The notes: generated by a model not told the origin, from the sequence alone. Positions 48,284-58,140 are shown, counted from the stretch's first letter. The stretch: 64,000 bases of DNA from Roseivivax marinus (GCF_900109705.1 NZ_FOAI01000001.1:124001-188000), one strand, 5' to 3'. Numbers and translations: made by a program.

Positions 48284-49504
48284 ATGGCTTCTCTCAGCGA
48301 CCCGCAAGGCAGCGAGTCGTCGTTCCGGCTTTCTATGCTGCTGAACGACACGCGCTATCGTTCCTATACATTCCAGTTCATCGCGCTTGTCTGCGTCGCC
48401 CTGCTGTTCGCCTATCTGGGCTCGAACCTGGCGGCGAACCTGCGGGCGGCCGGCCTGAGTATTTCGTACGACTTCCTCGGCGATCCCTCGGGCTATGACA
48501 TCAACCAGGCTCTTCTGCCCTATACCAGCCAGTCCACCCACCTGCGCGCCTCGCTCGTGGGCCTGCTGAACACGCTGCTGGTGTCGATCCTCGCCTGCAT
48601 CACCGCGACCCTGATCGGGGTGACGGCGGGCGTGCTCCGGCTGTCGAACAACTGGCTCGTGTCCAAGCTGATGGCCGCCTACGTCGAGCTGTTCCGCAAC
48701 GTGCCGGTGCTGATCTGGATCATCATCATCTTCACGATCATGACCGCCGTGGCCCCGGCCCCGAGCGCCTTCCGCGGTGACAACCCGGATGCGAACATGC
48801 TCTTCGGCGCCATCGCCTTCACCAACCGCGGGGTCTACGTGCCGAAGCCGCTGCTCGACCCGCTTGGATGGGTCGTGGTCGCTGTCTTCGTCGCGTCGAT
48901 CATCGGAGCGATCCTCTACCGGCGCCACGCGCGCAAGCGGCTCTACGCGGACGGAACGCTTTTGCCGACGACCTGGCCGACGCTTGCCATCGTGTTCCTG
49001 CCGGCGCTCGTGGCCTACGTCATCCTCGGCCGCCCGATCACGCTAGAGCTGCCCGAGCTTGGCGGCTTCAACTTCTCGGGCGGGATCAACCTTCTCGGGT
49101 CGCTGATCGCGCTGTGGTTCGCGCTAGCCATCTACACCGGCGCCTTCATCGCCGAGAATGTCCGCGCCGGCATCCTTTCGGTCAGCCGGGGCCAGACCGA
49201 GGCGGCCGCCGCACTCGGCCTGCGCCCGCGCCGGATCATGAACCTCGTGATCCTGCCGCAGGCGCTGCGTGTGATCGTTCCGCCGCTGATCTCGCACTAC
49301 CTCAACATCACCAAGAACTCGTCGCTGGCGATCGCGGTGGGATACATGGACCTCACCGGCACGCTGGGGGGCATCACGCTCAACCAGACGGGCCGCGCGA
49401 TCGAGACGATCCTGCTGCTGATGCTGTTCTACCTCGCGATCAGCCTGACGATCTCGGCGCTGATGAACGTCTACAACAACGCCGTCCGGCTGAAGGAGCG
49501 CTGA
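48284..49504 (+). CDS. bztB: General L-amino acid ABC transporter permease (AapQ/BztB)
   Basis: A 406-residue permease. It has the family insertion between the first helix and the core, and the EAA loop QTEAAAALGLRPRRIMNLVILPQALRVIVPP near residues 305-335. The ATG at 48284 lies eight bases after AGGGA and is preferred to the GTG at 48254. It forms a heterodimeric pore with BztC. Confidence 0.92.
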   Translation: MASLSDPQGSESSFRLSMLLNDTRYRSYTFQFIALVCVALLFAYLGSNLAANLRAAGLSISYDFLGDPSGYDINQALLPYTSQSTHLRASLVGLLNTLLVSILACITATLIGVTAGVLRLSNNWLVSKLMAAYVELFRNVPVLIWIIIIFTIMTAVAPAPSAFRGDNPDANMLFGAIAFTNRGVYVPKPLLDPLGWVVVAVFVASIIGAILYRRHARKRLYADGTLLPTTWPTLAIVFLPALVAYVILGRPITLELPELGGFNFSGGINLLGSLIALWFALAIYTGAFIAENVRAGILSVSRGQTEAAAALGLRPRRIMNLVILPQALRVIVPPLISHYLNITKNSSLAIAVGYMDLTGTLGGITLNQTGRAIETILLLMLFYLAISLTISALMNVYNNAVRLKER

Positions 49505-49505
49505 G

Positions 49506-50798
49506 ATGAGCGATCTTCACGCGCATTCCGTCGCCTATGTCCGCGAGTCGATGCTGGACCAGCAGCCGCCCCCGGCCACCGAAACCGGCGTGGTCAAGTG
49601 GATGCGGTCGAACCTATTCTCGACGATCCCGAACGCGATCCTCACGCTGCTTGCGCTCTGGGCGCTGTGGTCTCTTCTGTCCGGCGTGGCGCCCTGGCTG
49701 TTGAACGGCATCTGGACGGCACCATCGCTGTCGGCGTGCCGCGAGATCCTCGACGGCGCGACAGGCGGCTGCTTCTCGGTTCTGACCGAGCGGTGGAACC
49801 AGCTTCTGTTCGGTTTCCAGTATCCGTCCGAGCTTTATTGGCGGCCGACGCTGGCCTTCGTGCTGCTGTTCGTCGCCATCGCGCCGGTGCTGTTCTTCAA
49901 CACCTTCCCGCGCAGGATGCTGATCTTCACCGCGATCTACCCCTTTCTCGCCTACTGGCTGATCTGGGGCGGCTCGATCCTTGTGCCGCTTCTCGCGGCG
50001 GTTGGGCTGGTCGCGGGCTACTTCGTCTACGCGCGCTTCGTGGCGCAGTCCTTCGCGATGGGCTTCTTCGGCGGGATCGTCGCGGCCTTCGTGGTGTGGT
50101 GGATCACCGGCTTCCTGCCGGTGGAGGGCATCCTCGCCCTGACCCCGGTGGAAAGCCGGAACATGGGCGGCTTCATGCTGAACCTGATCCTGGGCTCGGT
50201 CTGCGTGTCGCTGTCGATCCCGTTCGGCATCGCGCTGGCCCTCGGGCGGCAGTCCCGGATGCCGATCATCAAGTGGATCTGCGTGGTCTTCATCGAGTTC
50301 ATCCGGGGCGTGCCGCTCATCACATTGCTCTTCGTGGCGAACGTGGTGCTGGCCTACTTCCTGCCGCCGGGCACCAACTTCGACCTGATCCTGAGGGTGA
50401 TCATCATGATCACGATGTTCGCCTCGGCCTATATCGCCGAGGTGATCCGCGGTGGCCTCGCCGCCCTGCCCAAGGGTCAGTACGAGGCGGCCGACAGCCT
50501 CGGGCTCGACTATCCGCAGGCGATGCGCCTCATCATCCTGCCGCAGGCGCTGAAGATCTCGATCCCCGGCATCGTCAACGTGGCGGTGGGCCTGTTCAAG
50601 GACACGACGCTGGTGTCGGTCATCTCTATGTTCGACCTCGTGGGCATGATCCGCGGGCCGATCCTCGCCTCGACCGAGTGGAACGGCGTCTACTGGGAGC
50701 TTCTGGGATTCGCCGCGCTCCTGTTCTTCGTCACCTGCTACGGCATCTCGCAATATTCCCAGTGGCTCGAGCGTCAGCTCAACACAGACCGGCGCTAA
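49506..50798 (+). CDS. bztC: General L-amino acid ABC transporter permease (AapM/BztC)
   Basis: A 430-residue permease with eight or more hydrophobic helices. Its EAA loop is QYEAADSLGLDYPQAMRLIILPQALKISIP; IEFIRGVPLITLLF precedes it. It starts one base after the bztB stop. The larger size relative to single-domain His-type permeases is normal for the Bzt/Aap family. Confidence 0.93.
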   Translation: MSDLHAHSVAYVRESMLDQQPPPATETGVVKWMRSNLFSTIPNAILTLLALWALWSLLSGVAPWLLNGIWTAPSLSACREILDGATGGCFSVLTERWNQLLFGFQYPSELYWRPTLAFVLLFVAIAPVLFFNTFPRRMLIFTAIYPFLAYWLIWGGSILVPLLAAVGLVAGYFVYARFVAQSFAMGFFGGIVAAFVVWWITGFLPVEGILALTPVESRNMGGFMLNLILGSVCVSLSIPFGIALALGRQSRMPIIKWICVVFIEFIRGVPLITLLFVANVVLAYFLPPGTNFDLILRVIIMITMFASAYIAEVIRGGLAALPKGQYEAADSLGLDYPQAMRLIILPQALKISIPGIVNVAVGLFKDTTLVSVISMFDLVGMIRGPILASTEWNGVYWELLGFAALLFFVTCYGISQYSQWLERQLNTDRR

Positions 50799-50810
50799 GG
50801 AGGTCAGGAC

Positions 50811-51599
50811 ATGGCACAAACCGCAGTAGACACGCCGTCCCCGGCAAAGCTCGAGGTCTCCGACGAGGTCGCGATCCAGATCTCGAATATGAACAAGTGG
50901 TACGGCACCTTCCACGTGCTGCGCGACATCGACCTGACCGTCTATCGGGGCGAGCGGATCGTGATCGCGGGGCCCTCGGGCTCGGGCAAGTCCACCCTGA
51001 TCCGCTGCATCAACGCGCTGGAGGAACACCAGCGCGGCCGGATCGAGGTGGACGGCACGGTGCTGTCCTCCGACATCAAGAACATCGACACGATCCGGTC
51101 GGAGGTCGGGATGGTGTTCCAGCACTTCAACCTGTTCCCGCACCTCACGATCCTCGAGAACTGCACGCTTGCGCCGATCTGGGTGCGCAAGACGCCGAAG
51201 CACGAGGCGGAGAAGACCGCCATGCACTTCCTCGAAAAGGTCAAGATCCCCGAACAGGCCGACAAGTATCCCGGCCAGCTCTCGGGCGGTCAGCAGCAGC
51301 GCGTGGCGATCGCGCGGTCGCTCTGCATGAAACCCCGGATCATGCTGTTCGACGAGCCGACCTCGGCGCTCGATCCCGAGATGATCAAGGAGGTGCTCGA
51401 CACCATGGTCGAGCTCGCCGAGGAAGGCATGACGATGATCTGCGTCACCCACGAGATGGGCTTTGCCCGGCAGGTGGCGAACCGGGTGATCTTCATGGAC
51501 CAGGGCCAGATCGTTGAACAGAACGAGCCGGAAGAGTTCTTCAACAACCCGCAGAACCCGCGGACGAAGCTCTTCCTGAGCCAGATCCTCGGGCACTGA
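50811..51599 (+). CDS. bztD: General L-amino acid ABC transporter ATP-binding protein (AapP/BztD)
   Basis: A 262-residue ATPase of the polar-amino-acid type. It has Walker [11 protein letters not shown]-loop [12 protein letters not shown], signature [17 protein letters not shown], Walker [15 protein letters not shown] and H-loop CVTHEMGFA. It energises BztBC. It starts 12 bases after bztC with AAGGAGG. Confidence 0.95.
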   Translation: MAQTAVDTPSPAKLEVSDEVAIQISNMNKWYGTFHVLRDIDLTVYRGERIVIAGPSGSGKSTLIRCINALEEHQRGRIEVDGTVLSSDIKNIDTIRSEVGMVFQHFNLFPHLTILENCTLAPIWVRKTPKHEAEKTAMHFLEKVKIPEQADKYPGQLSGGQQQRVAIARSLCMKPRIMLFDEPTSALDPEMIKEVLDTMVELAEEGMTMICVTHEMGFARQVANRVIFMDQGQIVEQNEPEEFFNNPQNPRTKLFLSQILGH

Positions 51600-51953
51600 G
51601 GCGATCGGGGCAGGGGCTCTGGCCCCTGCCTCGCGGCCGGCCGTTCGTGCGTCGGCCGACGGGCAGAGGGCTGGCCACGAACCAGCAAGGCGTGGCGGAG
51701 ATCGATCGCGCCCCTGCCATTGATCTCGAAGGCTGCGTCCGCCGGTGCGGAAAGCATCCGCGCGATTTCCATCCTGATAACCAAAGCCGAAATTGCGCCG
51801 CGACTGGTCGTTTGCGGGCCTTTTCGCGACCGGGCCCGCGTGTAGGGTGCCGGTCAGCACACCGGGCGTGCGACTGATCTCCATGGCACGCGCGCGGTCG
51901 GCGTGTCCGGGATCGCGCGACCCTGACCAAGGCCCCCGACCGCCGGAACCGTC
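51600..51953. other. bztD-purU intergenic region
   Basis: A gap of about 354 bases without a gene. It begins with a strong hairpin, GGCAGGGGC-TCTG-GCCCCTGCC (51609-51630), without a T-run. Near 51806-51839 two mutually exclusive pairings are possible: GGTCG with CGACC, or GCGGGCC with GGCCCGC. It probably holds the bzt transcript end and the purU promoter/leader. Confidence 0.5.
51609..51630 (+). terminator. Hairpin after bztD
   Basis: A 9-bp perfect GC stem with a 4-base loop starts 10 bases after the bztD stop. The lack of a T-run makes it a processing/stability hairpin or Rho-assisted end rather than a classical terminator. Confidence 0.5.
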
Positions 51954-52838
51954 ATGTCTGAATACTTCCTCACGATGACCTGCCCCTCGACGCGCGGGAT
52001 CGTCGCGGCGATTTCGACCTACCTCGCCAAGAACGGCTGCAACATCACCGACAGCGCGCAGTTCGACGACCAGGAGACCGGCAACTTCTTCATGCGCACG
52101 AGCTTCGTGCCCGAGACCGGCGTGTCGCTCGAGGACCTGCGCGATGGCTTCGACGAGGTCGCGGCCCCCTTCGACATGACTTTCGACTTCCACAGCCGCG
52201 ACACGCGCATGAAGGTCGTCATCATGGTGTCGCGCTTCGGGCACTGCCTGAACGACCTGCTTTACCGCTGGCGCATCGGCGCGCTGCCGATCGACATCGT
52301 GGCGGTGATCTCGAACCACATGGATTACCAGAAGGTCGTGGTGAACCACGACCTGCCGTTCCACTGCATCCGCGTCACCAAGGAGAACAAGCCGCAGGCC
52401 GAGGCGCAGATCATGTCCATCGTCGAGGAGACGGGGGCCGAGCTGATCGTGCTGGCGCGCTACATGCAGGTGCTCTCGGACGACATGTGCGCGCGCTACT
52501 CGAGCCGGATCATCAACATCCACCACTCGTTCCTGCCCTCGTTCAAGGGGGCCAACCCCTACAAGCAAGCCTTCGAGCGGGGCGTGAAGCTGATCGGCGC
52601 GACGTCGCATTACGTGACGGCCGACCTCGACGAGGGCCCGATCATCGAACAGGATGTGGTGTCCGTCACCCACGCCCAGAGCGCGTCGGACTACGTGTCG
52701 CTTGGCCGGGACGTCGAGGCGCGGGTGCTGTCGCGCGCGGTACACGCGCACATCCACCGGCGGGTGTTCCTGAACGGGGCGAAGACGGTGGTCTTCCCGG
52801 CCTCGCCCGGCTCTTACGCGTCAGACCGCATGGGCTGA
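51954..52838 (+). CDS. purU: Formyltetrahydrofolate deformylase
   Basis: Hydrolyses 10-formyl-tetrahydrofolate to formate and tetrahydrofolate, balancing one-carbon pools. The 294-residue product has an N-terminal ACT domain (EYFLTMTCPSTRGIVAAIST) and a formyltransferase-like domain with NHMDYQK, IINIHHSFLPSFKGANPY and GATSHYVTADLDEGPIIEQD. A separate promoter and a clear terminator suggest a single-gene transcript. Confidence 0.95.
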   Translation: MSEYFLTMTCPSTRGIVAAISTYLAKNGCNITDSAQFDDQETGNFFMRTSFVPETGVSLEDLRDGFDEVAAPFDMTFDFHSRDTRMKVVIMVSRFGHCLNDLLYRWRIGALPIDIVAVISNHMDYQKVVVNHDLPFHCIRVTKENKPQAEAQIMSIVEETGAELIVLARYMQVLSDDMCARYSSRIINIHHSFLPSFKGANPYKQAFERGVKLIGATSHYVTADLDEGPIIEQDVVSVTHAQSASDYVSLGRDVEARVLSRAVHAHIHRRVFLNGAKTVVFPASPGSYASDRMG

Positions 52839-52892
52839 TCCCGCCGATATTGGTCGGCCTCCCGTTTCGACCGAAGCGGAGTGACAAATCGG

Positions 52893-52923
52893 AACCGCCG
52901 GAATTGCCTTCCGGCGGTTTTCT
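52893..52923 (+). terminator. Rho-independent terminator after purU
   Basis: AACCGCCGG (52893-52901) pairs with CCGGCGGTT (52911-52919) around a 9-base loop, followed by TTC and a T-rich stretch. Confidence 0.85.
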
Positions 52924-53024
52924 ATTTTGGAAACCGCGGGCGGTTGGAAACTGTCTTTCCCGGATTACACTCTGTGTTTACGATGGAAGACATAAAAACA
53001 AATCGGGCAAATCGTGGCGGCACA

Positions 53025-53483
53025 ATGCCAGACCGGGGAGAACAGATCGCGGCCCTTCCTCTAAGCTGGGACCGCAAGGCGCGGCTGCGCGTGCTGATGG
53101 TGACATCGCGCGACACCGGCAGGTGGGTCATGCCCAAGGGCTGGGAAATGGACGGCAAGAAACCGTGGGCCGCCGCCGAGATCGAGGCGCTCGAGGAAGC
53201 CGGGGCAAAGGGTTACATTTCCAGGCAGTCGGTCGGGTCCTACACCTACGACAAGGGTTTGGACGACGGCACCGTGCTCCCGTGCATCGTGCAGGTCTAC
53301 CCGATGTTCGTCAGCAACCTGAAGCGCCGGTGGAAAGAGCGGAAAGAGCGCAAGCGCCGCTGGTTCACGCTCGACGCCGCGGCCGATCGTGTGGACGAGC
53401 CGGACCTCGCGGAGCTTCTGCGCAACCTCGACCTCAAGGGCATCCCGCGCGACGTCGCCAAGCGGCTGAAGCGCGCAGCCTGA
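53025..53483 (+). CDS. NUDIX-fold protein (DIPP-like)
   Basis: A 152-residue NUDIX domain of the small diphosphoinositol-phosphatase-like group (RDTGRWVMPKGWEMDGKKP). The box departs from consensus G-x5-E-x7-RE-U-x-EE-x-G-U: position 7 is Lys and the Arg at 15 is Ile (AEIEALEEAGA), while the later metal-binding Glu residues remain. The ATG at 53025 is chosen over 52983 because the intervening codons are AT-rich and atypical; neither has a strong ribosome site. The substrate is unknown. It converges with smc, six bases apart. Confidence 0.8.
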   Translation: MPDRGEQIAALPLSWDRKARLRVLMVTSRDTGRWVMPKGWEMDGKKPWAAAEIEALEEAGAKGYISRQSVGSYTYDKGLDDGTVLPCIVQVYPMFVSNLKRRWKERKERKRRWFTLDAAADRVDEPDLAELLRNLDLKGIPRDVAKRLKRAA

Positions 53484-53489
53484 GGGTGG

Positions 53490-56400
53490 TCAGGCCACCA
53501 TCTTCTCTGCGCGCTTGAGGTCGACCGAGACCAGCTGGCTCACGCCCTGTTCCTGCATCGTGACACCGAACAGCCGGTCCATCCGCGCCATCGTCACCGC
53601 GTGGTGCGTGATGATGAGAAAGCGCGTGTCGGTCTGGCGGCACATCTCGTCAAGCATGTCACAGAACCGCGTGACGTTCGCGTCGTCCAGCGGGGCGTCA
53701 ACCTCGTCGAGCACACAGATTGGCGCCGGGTTCGCGAGGAACACCGCGAAGATCAGCGCCAGCGCGGTCAGTGTCTGCTCACCCCCTGACAGGAGCGACA
53801 GCGTCGACAGCTTCTTGCCCGGCGGCTGACAGAGGATCTCGAGTCCGGCCTCCAGCGGATCGTCGCTTTCGACCATGACGAGGTTCGCCTCGCCGCCGTT
53901 GAAAAGATGGGTGAAGAGCAGTTTGAAGTTCGAGTTCACCTGCTCGAACGCGGTCAGCAGCCGTTCGCGGCCTTCCTTGTTCAGGCTGGCGATGCCCGAC
54001 CGGAGCGTGGTGACGGCCTCTTCGAGGTCGGCCTTCTCGGAAACGAGGGTGTCGTGCTCCTCCTGCACGGTGCGTGCGTCCTCTTCGGCGCGCAGGTTAA
54101 CCGCCCCAAGGGCGTCGCGCTGGCGCTTGAACGTGTTCACCTTCGCCTCGATCTCGTCGGCGGCTTCCAGTGCCTCGGCGTCGATCTCCAGGCTCGCCTG
54201 CAGCGCGGCAGGCGTCGTTTCGAGTTCGTCCTCGATGCGCTCCTCGGCGGCCTTCACGGCCTCGTCCGCGGCCTCGGCACGGGCCTCGTCGCGGGCGCGG
54301 GCCTCGCGGGCGTCGGACGCGGCGCGCTCGGCCTCGCGTTCGGCGGCGACCGCCTCGCGCAGCGCGGTCTCGGCGGCGGCGAGCGCGTCCGACGACGCGC
54401 GGCGGCGGGTTTCGGCGGCCTCGATCTGTCCGGTCAGCTTCTCGCGCCGTGCGATCAGCGCCTCGGGCGCGGCCGATGCTTCAGCCAGTTCGGCCTCGGC
54501 CTTGGCGCGGCGGCTGTCGAGTTCCGAGGTTCGGGTCCGTGCCGTCTCCAGCCGGTGGCGCCAGCCCGCCAGCTCCCTCGTGACCTGCTGTTTGCGGTGT
54601 GCCCGGGCCTCACCCTCGCGGCGCACCTCGTCGTGGGCCGAGCGGCGGGCCATCATCGTCATGCGCGCCGCCTCGACCGTCATCCGTACATCCTCGAGTT
54701 CGGCGCGTGCGGCGTCGAGGTCGGGCAGGTCGGCGACGGCGCTCTCGGCCTCGGCGAGGTAGCGTCGCGCTTCCGAGGCCTCTTCCGCATGGCGGTCCAC
54801 CGATGCGGCGGCGGTCTCGACCTTGCCCTCGGCCATGTCGCGGTCGGCCTCCGCACGGCTGACCGCGCGGGCGGCCTCGGCCACGGCCTTGTCGGCCTCG
54901 CGCCGGGCGGCGCGCGCCTCGGTCTCGGCGCGGCTGAGATCCGCCAGCCGCGACGCCAGCGCCTCGTGCGCGGACGCCGCCCCTTCCAGCTGCGCCTCGG
55001 CGTGGGCGTTCTCCTGCTTCAGCGCCTCGAGCCGGTTGAGCTGCTCAAGCCGCAGCGCGGCGGCCGAGGGCATGTCCTCGGCCCAGGCGCGGAACCCGTC
55101 CCAGCGCCAGAGGTCGCCGTCGCGGTTCACCAGTCGCTGCCCGGGGGCGAGCTCTGCCTGCAGCACGGTGCCCTCGTCGCCCTCAACGAGCCCGATCTGC
55201 GCCATCCGGCGTTCCAGCACGTCCGGCACCGAGACATGGCGCGACAGGGGCGTGACGCCCGGCGGCAGCGGCTGCGCGGTGTCGTAGGCCGGAAGCACGG
55301 CCCAGCCGGAGGGACCGTCGGCGGCCACTTCCGGTGCGCGCAGGTCGTCGGCCAGCGCGGCGCCGAGCGCCTTCTCGAAGCCCTGCTCGACCTGGAGACG
55401 GTCGAGGATCTGCCCGCCCTCTGCGGTATCGCGGTCGAGCAGCCGGGCCAGTGCCGACACCTCGGCGCGAAGGGCGGTGGCTTCGCCCTCGGCGGCGCTG
55501 CGGGCGGCGCGGGCATCGGCCTCGCGACCCTGGGTGTCGGCGCGGGCGGCCTCGGCATCGGTCAACAGAGTCTCCGCGCGGGCGGCGGTCTGGCGGGCGC
55601 GCTCGGCTTCGGCCTCGGCACCGAGCTGCGCGTCGCGGGCCGCGGCGCGGGTCGCTTCGGCCTCGGTTGCGGCGGTGCGCGCCGCCTCGGCGGCGGCTTC
55701 GCTGCGGGTCAGTGCCTTGGCGGCCTCGTCGCGCGTCCGGTGCGCGGACTGGTGGCGCGCGGACAGGCGCGCCATGTCCTCGGTCTGCTCGGACAACGCG
55801 CTTTCACGTGCCTCAAGCACCGATGCCGCCTCGCGCGCGGCCTCGGCCGCCTCGTCGAGTCGGTCCTCGTGGCCCTCGCCGGCCTCGGCCAGCTCCTCCG
55901 CCTCCTGTTCGAGGTTGGCGATGGTTTCGTCGGCGTCGCGGTTGAGCCCGCCCTCGCGCTCGATGTCGCGGGTGAGCTGTTCGATACGGGCCGTCAGGGT
56001 CTCGATCGCCTCGGCGGCGCGCGCCTCCTCGGCGGTCAGCTGGTCGCGCTCGACACCGAGCCGCTGAAGGATCGCGGACGCGACGCTGTCCTCCTCGCGC
56101 AGGGCGGGCAGGGCGTCTTCCTGTGTCTGTCGTGTGTCGGAGGCCTTCTGCGCGGCGGTCTCGGCGCGGGCTGCCGCGGCGACGGCCTCGCGCAGCGCGG
56201 CGCGGGCGGTGCGGCGCGCGGAATCGGCATCCATCCAGCGACGGTAAAGCAGCCGGCCCTCGGCCAGCCGCAGGTCCGCCCCGATGGCGCGGTAGCGCGC
56301 GGCCTGCTTGGCCTGCCGCGCCAGGCTGGCAAGCTGGGTCGCGAGGCCCTCGACCACGTCGTCGACGCGGGTGAGGTTGGCCTCTGTGTTCTTCAGCTTT

Positions 56401-56945
56401 AGCTCGGCCTCGTGCCGGCGCTGGTAGAGACCGCCGATGCCGGCCGCATCCTCCAGCACACGGCGCCTCGACTTGGGCTTGGCGTTGATCAACTCGCTGA
56501 TCTGGCCCTGCCGCACCAGCGCGGGCGAGTGCGAGCCGGTCGCCGCGTCCGCGAAGAGCATTTGCACATCGCGGGCGCGCACCTCCTTGCCGTTGACCCG
56601 GTAGGCGCTGCCCACGTCGCGGGTGATCCGGCGGGTGACGTCGAGCGTGTCGGTCTCGTTGAAGCCGGCCGGCGCCAGCCGGTCGGAGTTGTCGATCTGC
56701 AGCGCGACCTCGGCGTAGTTGCGCGCGGGGCGCGAGGCGGCGCCGGCAAAGATCACGTCCTCCATGCCGCCACCGCGCATGGCGGTGGGGCGGTTTTCAC
56801 CCATCACCCAGCGCAGCGCTTCGAGCAGGTTGGACTTGCCGCAACCGTTCGGCCCGACCACGCCGGTCAGACCCTCCTGAATCAGGAGGTCGGTGGGGTC
56901 GACGAAGCTTTTGAACCCTGTCAGGCGCAGCTTTGAAAAGCGCAT
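53490..56945 (-). CDS. smc: Chromosome segregation protein SMC
   Basis: 1151 residues. N-terminal ATPase half: MRFSKLRLTGFKSFVDPTDL, Walker A VGPNGCGKSN at about 32-41, Q-loop ALRWVMGE. Two long Ala/Glu/Arg coiled coils flank a hinge near residues 510-640. The C-terminal half has signature LSGGEQTLTALALIF and Walker B PICVLDEVDAPLDD. It compacts and segregates the origin with ScpAB (not in the window). The ATG is placed at MRFSK; upstream in-frame codons are not family-like. Confidence 0.96.
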   Translation of the reverse strand: MRFSKLRLTGFKSFVDPTDLLIQEGLTGVVGPNGCGKSNLLEALRWVMGENRPTAMRGGGMEDVIFAGAASRPARNYAEVALQIDNSDRLAPAGFNETDTLDVTRRITRDVGSAYRVNGKEVRARDVQMLFADAATGSHSPALVRQGQISELINAKPKSRRRVLEDAAGIGGLYQRRHEAELKLKNTEANLTRVDDVVEGLATQLASLARQAKQAARYRAIGADLRLAEGRLLYRRWMDADSARRTARAALREAVAAAARAETAAQKASDTRQTQEDALPALREEDSVASAILQRLGVERDQLTAEEARAAEAIETLTARIEQLTRDIEREGGLNRDADETIANLEQEAEELAEAGEGHEDRLDEAAEAAREAASVLEARESALSEQTEDMARLSARHQSAHRTRDEAAKALTRSEAAAEAARTAATEAEATRAAARDAQLGAEAEAERARQTAARAETLLTDAEAARADTQGREADARAARSAAEGEATALRAEVSALARLLDRDTAEGGQILDRLQVEQGFEKALGAALADDLRAPEVAADGPSGWAVLPAYDTAQPLPPGVTPLSRHVSVPDVLERRMAQIGLVEGDEGTVLQAELAPGQRLVNRDGDLWRWDGFRAWAEDMPSAAALRLEQLNRLEALKQENAHAEAQLEGAASAHEALASRLADLSRAETEARAARREADKAVAEAARAVSRAEADRDMAEGKVETAAASVDRHAEEASEARRYLAEAESAVADLPDLDAARAELEDVRMTVEAARMTMMARRSAHDEVRREGEARAHRKQQVTRELAGWRHRLETARTRTSELDSRRAKAEAELAEASAAPEALIARREKLTGQIEAAETRRRASSDALAAAETALREAVAAEREAERAASDAREARARDEARAEAADEAVKAAEERIEDELETTPAALQASLEIDAEALEAADEIEAKVNTFKRQRDALGAVNLRAEEDARTVQEEHDTLVSEKADLEEAVTTLRSGIASLNKEGRERLLTAFEQVNSNFKLLFTHLFNGGEANLVMVESDDPLEAGLEILCQPPGKKLSTLSLLSGGEQTLTALALIFAVFLANPAPICVLDEVDAPLDDANVTRFCDMLDEMCRQTDTRFLIITHHAVTMARMDRLFGVTMQEQGVSQLVSVDLKRAEKMVA

Positions 56946-57148
56946 GGCGCGGCCTCGATTCCTGCTCTTTTTTCCAATGTGCCGGTCCGCGAGGGGGAGA
57001 GTCAAAAGCTTTCGACTGCATATCGCCGTGGGCAAGGGCTTATCCACAACATCTGGGTCGTGCTAACGCAAATCCGCGGCTTGACCCGCAGGCATTTCGG
57101 CCTGTCTTGTGGGGAGTAGATACATGCTAGCCAAGATCGGTGGACGTC

Positions 57149-57640
57149 ATGCCCCTCGTCATCCGCCCCGTCTCGCCGGATTTGCCCGCTGCGCGCGCCC
57201 TCCTGGACGCCAGTCACGCGCTGATGGCAGCGCTGTTTCCACCGGATGAAAATGCGGTTCTCGATGCGACGGCGCTGGCCGAACCGGACGTTACCTTCTA
57301 TGGCGCCGAAGAGAGCGGGGCGCTTCTGGGCTGCGTCGCGCTGAAGCGTCATCCGGAATTCGCCGAGGTGAAATCGCTGTTCGTGGCGCCCGAAGCGCGG
57401 GGGATCGGGCTCGGTGCTCGGCTGCTCGCCCACGTCGAGGCTGAGGCCGCGCGCGAGGGGCTGCCACTCGTGCGGCTCGAGACCGGCGACAAGCTGATGG
57501 CGGCAAGCGCGCTCTACCGGCGGGCGGGCTACCGCGCACGGGGACCGTTCGGCAGCTACCGCGCCAATGCCTCGAGCGTGTTCTTCGAAAAGGCGCTGAC
57601 CGCGCCGGCCACCGCGGCGCAATCGAGAGAAAGGCCGTAA
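57149..57640 (+). CDS. GNAT-family N-acetyltransferase
   Basis: 163 residues with the acetyl-CoA motif SLFVAPEARGIGLGARLLAHVEAEA and terminal ALYRRAGYRARGPFGSY. It is of the PhnO/YhbS-like small GNAT type; the substrate is unknown. The ATG at 57149 (MPLVIRPVS) is preferred over GTG at 57140. Its last 85 bases overlap the 3' end of an antisense lipoprotein gene. Confidence 0.85.
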   Translation: MPLVIRPVSPDLPAARALLDASHALMAALFPPDENAVLDATALAEPDVTFYGAEESGALLGCVALKRHPEFAEVKSLFVAPEARGIGLGARLLAHVEAEAAREGLPLVRLETGDKLMAASALYRRAGYRARGPFGSYRANASSVFFEKALTAPATAAQSRERP

Positions 57641-58020
57641 CGAAAGCCGCCCACGTCCGAGGGGTCGGCATCGAGAACCTCGCAGTCCACTACCGGCGGC
57701 GGGTGCGGCGGCGCGGGCGGCAGTCGGGCCGGGCAATCCAGACCCATCCGCAAGAGAGCCGCATCGCCCCGCACCCACTCCACCCCGCAGCCGGTTCTTC
57801 GCGACACCACCAAGGCGGCATGGGTCGCAACGCGCGCAGGGTCGGGCATCCATGCGGGGTCGAGGCGTATCGCCTCCACCTCCGGGCCAGCCTGGCGCAG
57901 GGCGAAGCGGTGAGGTCCGCTTGCCACCAGATGCACCGGTGCCCCCCGAAAGCCCGGACCCGCCACGTTGCAGGCGGCGAGCCAGGCCATCAGGGGGCCA
58001 AGGAGAAGCAGGCGGACCAT
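57556..58020 (-). CDS. Putative lipoprotein, function unknown
   Basis: 154 residues beginning MVRLLLLGPLMAWLAAC, a good lipoprotein signal with the lipidated Cys at 17. No recognised domain follows; there are Cys residues at about 78 (TGCGVEW), 95, 112 and 134. Its 3' end overlaps the converging GNAT gene by 85 bases, which lowers confidence in the exact end. I do not recognise a function. Confidence 0.65.
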   Translation of the reverse strand: MVRLLLLGPLMAWLAACNVAGPGFRGAPVHLVASGPHRFALRQAGPEVEAIRLDPAWMPDPARVATHAALVVSRRTGCGVEWVRGDAALLRMGLDCPARLPPAPPHPPPVVDCEVLDADPSDVGGFRYGLSLDCAAVAGAVSAFSKNTLEALAR

Positions 58021-58140
58021 GTCCCCGATCTACAGCAGGCACCTTCCCGAAGGATTAACGGCGCACATTCCGCAAGAACCGGGTCGCGCGCGCGACCCGC
58101 GCCCCGTTAGATGGGGCAGCGTTCCATCGGAGGTTCCGCG

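Noticed and set aside
49614-52757. Over 1000-residue antisense open frame opposite bztC/bztD/purU
   Set aside because: His/Arg/Asp-rich nonsense composition, and it spans two unrelated operons and an intergenic gap.
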